Below, piece by piece: positions 61,340-64,000 of a stretch of 64,000 bases of DNA. Source of the stretch: Thermogutta terrifontis. Its GTDB lineage: Bacteria; Planctomycetota; Planctomycetia; Pirellulales; Thermoguttaceae. Made by a program: the position numbers and the translations under genes. The notes under the pieces were generated by a model. The model had not been told where the DNA came from and made no database searches. It saw only the letters and a program-made list of their open reading frames with translations. Every line of letters begins with the position of its first letter. The stretch's first letter is position 1. The stretch is from positions 4,547,206 through 4,611,205 of the forward strand of contig NZ_CP018477.1 in assembly GCF_002277955.1 (NCBI RefSeq), given 5' to 3'.

Positions 61340-62737
61340 TCAGCCCACACTTCCCTCCATTTGCAGCGCGATCAGGCGATTCATTTCCACGGCGTATTCC
61401 ATAGGAAGTTCTTTCACGAGCGGTTCAATGAAACCGGCCACAATCATGGTGCTGGCTTCCGATTCGGTGAGACCGCGGCTGCATAGATAGAAGAGTTGTT
61501 CTTCCCCGATCTTGGAAACGCTGGCCTCGTGGCCAATCATGACATCCTGCTCTTCCAGCTCGATATACGGATAGGTGTCGCTTCGGCTGTAAGGATCGAG
61601 GATCAAAGCGTCGCACACGACGTTGGATTTGGACTTTTTGGCGCCTCGCTCGATCTTGACCAATCCGCGATAGCTGGAGCGGCCACCGGCTCGTGAAATC
61701 GACTTGGAAACGATACGGCTGGACGTGTACGGCGCTGCGTGGATGACCTTCGATCCGGCATCCTGGTGCTGGCCCTTGCCGGCAAATGCCACCGAGAGAA
61801 TTTCTGCCCGAGCCCCCGGCTCGACCATGTACACCGCTGGATATTTCATGGTGAGTCGGCTTCCCAGATTGCCGTCCACCCATTCCACGAGGGCCTCGCC
61901 GTAGGCCACGGCGCGTTTGGTTACCAGGTTATAGATGTTGTTGGCCCAGTTCTGAATGGTAGTGTATCGGACGCGTGCCCCCCGCTTGGCGATCACCTCC
62001 ACGACCGCCGCATGAAGACTCTCCGAGCTGTACATGGGGGCCGTGCACCCTTCCACATAATGACAGGACGCCCCTTCATCGACAATGATGAGCGTCCGCT
62101 CAAACTGACCCATCTGCGCCGCGTTGATGCGGAAATAGGCCTGAAGCGGATACTCGACGTGGACTCCCGGCGGAACATAAATGAAGGACCCGCCAGACCA
62201 CACCGCCGAGTTCAACGCGGCAAACTTGTTGTCCGTGGGTGGGATGACCGTCCCAAAATATTCGCGGACCAGGTCCGGATACTCGCGGACCGCTGTATCC
62301 ATGTCCGTGAAGATCACTCCCCGCTTGGCAAGGTCTTCACGCAGCGACCCGTACACGACTTCGCTCTCGTACTGGGCCTTGACCCCCGCGAGGAATTTCT
62401 TCTCGGCCTCGGGAATACCCAACCGGTCAAAGGTTTTCTTGATTTCTTCGGGCAATTCATCCCAGGAATGGCCCTGACGCTCGGTCGGTTTGATGTAGTA
62501 GTAGATATCCTGGAAGTTCACATCGATGTGACCGCCCCAGGTGGGCATGGGCTTCGATTCGAAGATCTCCAGCGCTTTGAGGCGAAACTCCCGCATCCAC
62601 TGGGGTTCGTTCTTGATCGCGGAAATCTCCGCGACGATGTCGCGATCGAGCCCCTTCCGGGCACGGTAAACGTATCGCTCTTCGGCGCGAAAATCGTATT
62701 TATTGATTTCGCCGATGACGTCCACTTTGGTAGCCAT
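61340..62737 (-). CDS. sufB: Fe-S cluster assembly protein SufB
   Basis: A 465-residue scaffold of the SUF system. Landmarks: [54 protein letters not shown] and [14 protein letters not shown]. The last holds the conserved cluster-assembly Cys (about residue 373). The length is normal. It lies 72 bases after sufC and is followed by sufD in the classic C-B-D order. Confidence 0.94.
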   Translation of the reverse strand: MATKVDVIGEINKYDFRAEERYVYRARKGLDRDIVAEISAIKNEPQWMREFRLKALEIFESKPMPTWGGHIDVNFQDIYYYIKPTERQGHSWDELPEEIKKTFDRLGIPEAEKKFLAGVKAQYESEVVYGSLREDLAKRGVIFTDMDTAVREYPDLVREYFGTVIPPTDNKFAALNSAVWSGGSFIYVPPGVHVEYPLQAYFRINAAQMGQFERTLIIVDEGASCHYVEGCTAPMYSSESLHAAVVEVIAKRGARVRYTTIQNWANNIYNLVTKRAVAYGEALVEWVDGNLGSRLTMKYPAVYMVEPGARAEILSVAFAGKGQHQDAGSKVIHAAPYTSSRIVSKSISRAGGRSSYRGLVKIERGAKKSKSNVVCDALILDPYSRSDTYPYIELEEQDVMIGHEASVSKIGEEQLFYLCSRGLTESEASTMIVAGFIEPLVKELPMEYAVEMNRLIALQMEGSVG

Positions 62738-62809
62738 GAAATGCTCCTCCCAATCAGGAGAGTTGGCAGTTTGCTTGAGTTTCTATCTGAATGGTCACAA
62801 TGGGGCTGC

Positions 62810-63658
62810 TTAAACCGCCTCTTTGCCGGCCATGGCGGCCTCTTCCGCTGCGATTTCGGGATACTTTTCCCGAAGCTGGTCATACCCTTCGCGATGGAGT
62901 TTTTCCGCCAATTCGGGGCCACCCGTCTCGACAATCCGGCCGGCCAGCATCACGTGCGTGTAATCCGGCGGATTGTGTTCCAGAAGTCGCTCGTGATGGG
63001 TGATGATGAGCAGGCCCATCTGCCGGGCCCCGATTTCCGCAATACTCTGACTGGCAAGGCGCACGGCGTCCACGTCCAGGCCACTGTCTGTTTCGTCCAG
63101 GATGGCAAATTTGGGGCGAAGCAGCGCCATCTGCAGGATCTCCGCCCGCTTCATCTCACCCCCGGAAAAACCATCATTGACATATCGACGGGCAAATTCG
63201 GGATCCATGCGGAGCATTTCCATCTTTTCCCGCAATTCCTTGCGGAACTCCCGCATGGGGATCAGCTCTTCGCCTTCTTTCCGGTTTGGGTTGCGGATGT
63301 TGGAAACCGCATGCCGGAGGAAATCGGCCAATCGCACGCCGGGAATCGCCACAGGCCGCTGAAACGCCATAAACAGCCCACGACGCGCCCGTTCGTGCGG
63401 CTCCAGATGTGTGATATCCTCCCCATCCAGCTCGATCCGCCCCTGCGTGATTTCGTACCGGGGATGCCCCATGATCGCCAGCCCGAGGGTCGTTTTCCCC
63501 GACCCGTTGGGCCCCATCAGAGCGTGAATCTCTCCTCGCCGGATGGTCAAATTCACGCCCTTGAGAATTGGTTTCCCATCCACACTGACATGCAAATCAA
63601 TGACGGAAAGAGTTTCTGGGTTCATGTGCGGTCGTTTTTCTTTCGTTTCTGCAATCAC
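62810..63658 (-). CDS. sufC: Fe-S assembly ATPase SufC
   Basis: An ABC ATPase of 282 residues from GTG 63658, or 271 from ATG 63625 ([19 protein letters not shown]). The GTG overlaps the nuoB stop as GTGA and follows AGGAAC, which favours coupling; the ATG fits the family N-terminus better. Walker A is [14 protein letters not shown], signature [14 protein letters not shown] and Walker [16 protein letters not shown]. It powers SufBCD. It is the first suf gene. Confidence 0.93.
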   Translation of the reverse strand: MIAETKEKRPHMNPETLSVIDLHVSVDGKPILKGVNLTIRRGEIHALMGPNGSGKTTLGLAIMGHPRYEITQGRIELDGEDITHLEPHERARRGLFMAFQRPVAIPGVRLADFLRHAVSNIRNPNRKEGEELIPMREFRKELREKMEMLRMDPEFARRYVNDGFSGGEMKRAEILQMALLRPKFAILDETDSGLDVDAVRLASQSIAEIGARQMGLLIITHHERLLEHNPPDYTHVMLAGRIVETGGPELAEKLHREGYDQLREKYPEIAAEEAAMAGKEAV

Positions 63659-64000
63659 GTTCCTGCAACCTTCTTCACCTGTTGATGACGGAATACGAGG
63701 GTTGATTCGGGGATATCGACGTAGCCGGTGTGTTGAGGAATCGGCAGCTTCTCAACATCTTCCGTGCCGGATGCCCTGCGGATTTTTTGCAGTTGAATCT
63801 TTTCCTGAAGCCGCATCAAACCTTCCAGGAGCGCTTCCGGCCGGGGAGGACACCCAGGCACATAAACATCCACGGGGACCACCAGATCGACGCCTTTAAC
63901 AACGTGGTAGCCATACTCAAAGTAGGGACCACCACCTAGCGTGCAGGCCCCCATGGCAATCACGTATTTCGGCTCCGGCATCATATCATAGAGCCGACGT
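63655..64000 (-). CDS. nuoB: NADH-quinone oxidoreductase subunit B, partial
   Basis: The C-terminal 114 residues of NuoB; the 5' part lies beyond the right edge. It reads [19 protein letters not shown] and continues to [19 protein letters not shown], with the two Cys that bind cluster N2 visible ([12 protein letters not shown]). A tail of about 45 residues follows that contains [16 protein letters not shown]. Its stop overlaps the start of sufC by GTGA. NuoB links the peripheral arm of complex I to the quinone site. Confidence 0.88.
   Translation of the reverse strand, partial: RRLYDMMPEPKYVIAMGACTLGGGPYFEYGYHVVKGVDLVVPVDVYVPGCPPRPEALLEGLMRLQEKIQLQKIRRASGTEDVEKLPIPQHTGYVDIPESTLVFRHQQVKKVAGT

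Noticed and set aside
61739-63685. 648-codon open frame on the plus strand across sufB and sufC
   Set aside because: The minus strand encodes clear SufB and SufC with all motifs; this is an antisense shadow.

Overview
The window looks like a chromosomal segment of a GC-rich planctomycete, most likely of the Pirellulales and perhaps close to Thermogutta. The signs are a leucine-rich-repeat lipoprotein of the type abundant in this phylum, LL-diaminopimelate aminotransferase, several exported Gfo/Idh/MocA and FAD oxidoreductases, divergent ECF sigma factors and short zinc-ribbon and coiled-coil proteins. The genus is inference; no rRNA or tRNA gene was found to anchor it.

Layout. 1-6 kb is a decayed accessory island. 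It holds a broken IS630-type transposase, remnants of a methyltransferase and of a PLOD-like glycosyltransferase, and two secreted paralogues with almost identical leaders but different C-terminal domains (a beta-rich domain versus a ricin-type lectin). Each paralogue is followed upstream by the same internally deleted IS630 element. 6-11 kb carries an ECF sigma factor, then a PadR regulator, an aquaglyceroporin, an exported transglutaminase-like protein and a G3E (CobW-like) GTPase. 11-21 kb holds an outer-membrane barrel, a PolB-like exonuclease, dapL, a run of palindromic repeats, an LRR lipoprotein, an O-methyltransferase-like enzyme, a transglutaminase/TPR protein, a membrane protein and a PSP1/RicT-type protein. 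An IS1202-like element with a 19-bp target duplication sits between the last of these and a PiT phosphate transporter.

24-31 kb is a set of exported redox enzymes: a Tat-type Gfo/Idh/MocA oxidoreductase (opposite strand), then an FAD oxidoreductase with ancillary domains, a Tat-type TIM-barrel isomerase and a second Gfo/Idh/MocA protein. The combination resembles oxidation-based glycoside processing outside the cytoplasm. 32-41 kb is mostly housekeeping: an HTH-receiver regulator, topA, a PpiD/SurA-like anchored protein with a long Pro/Ala linker, an ECF sigma factor and miaA. 41-47 kb has a di-haem cytochrome c peroxidase lipoprotein and a cheA-cheC-cheD run. 47-52 kb has a YhaO/YhaN (SbcDC-like) pair overlapping by ATGA, and a 46-residue zinc ribbon. 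52-59 kb has a large exported protein of unknown function with an internal duplication, a second palindrome array, two unknown proteins and an alpha-oxoamine synthase. 59-64 kb is a SUF iron-sulfur assembly operon (sufC, sufB, sufD, Rieske ferredoxin, SufT-like), with sufC overlapping the end of nuoB by GTGA.

Two families of intergenic palindromes recur across the window and account for much of the non-coding sequence. The strongest candidates for follow-up are the leader-sharing secreted paralogues, the exported oxidoreductase cluster, the palindrome families, the internally duplicated exported protein and the aquaporin/transglutaminase/G3E cluster.
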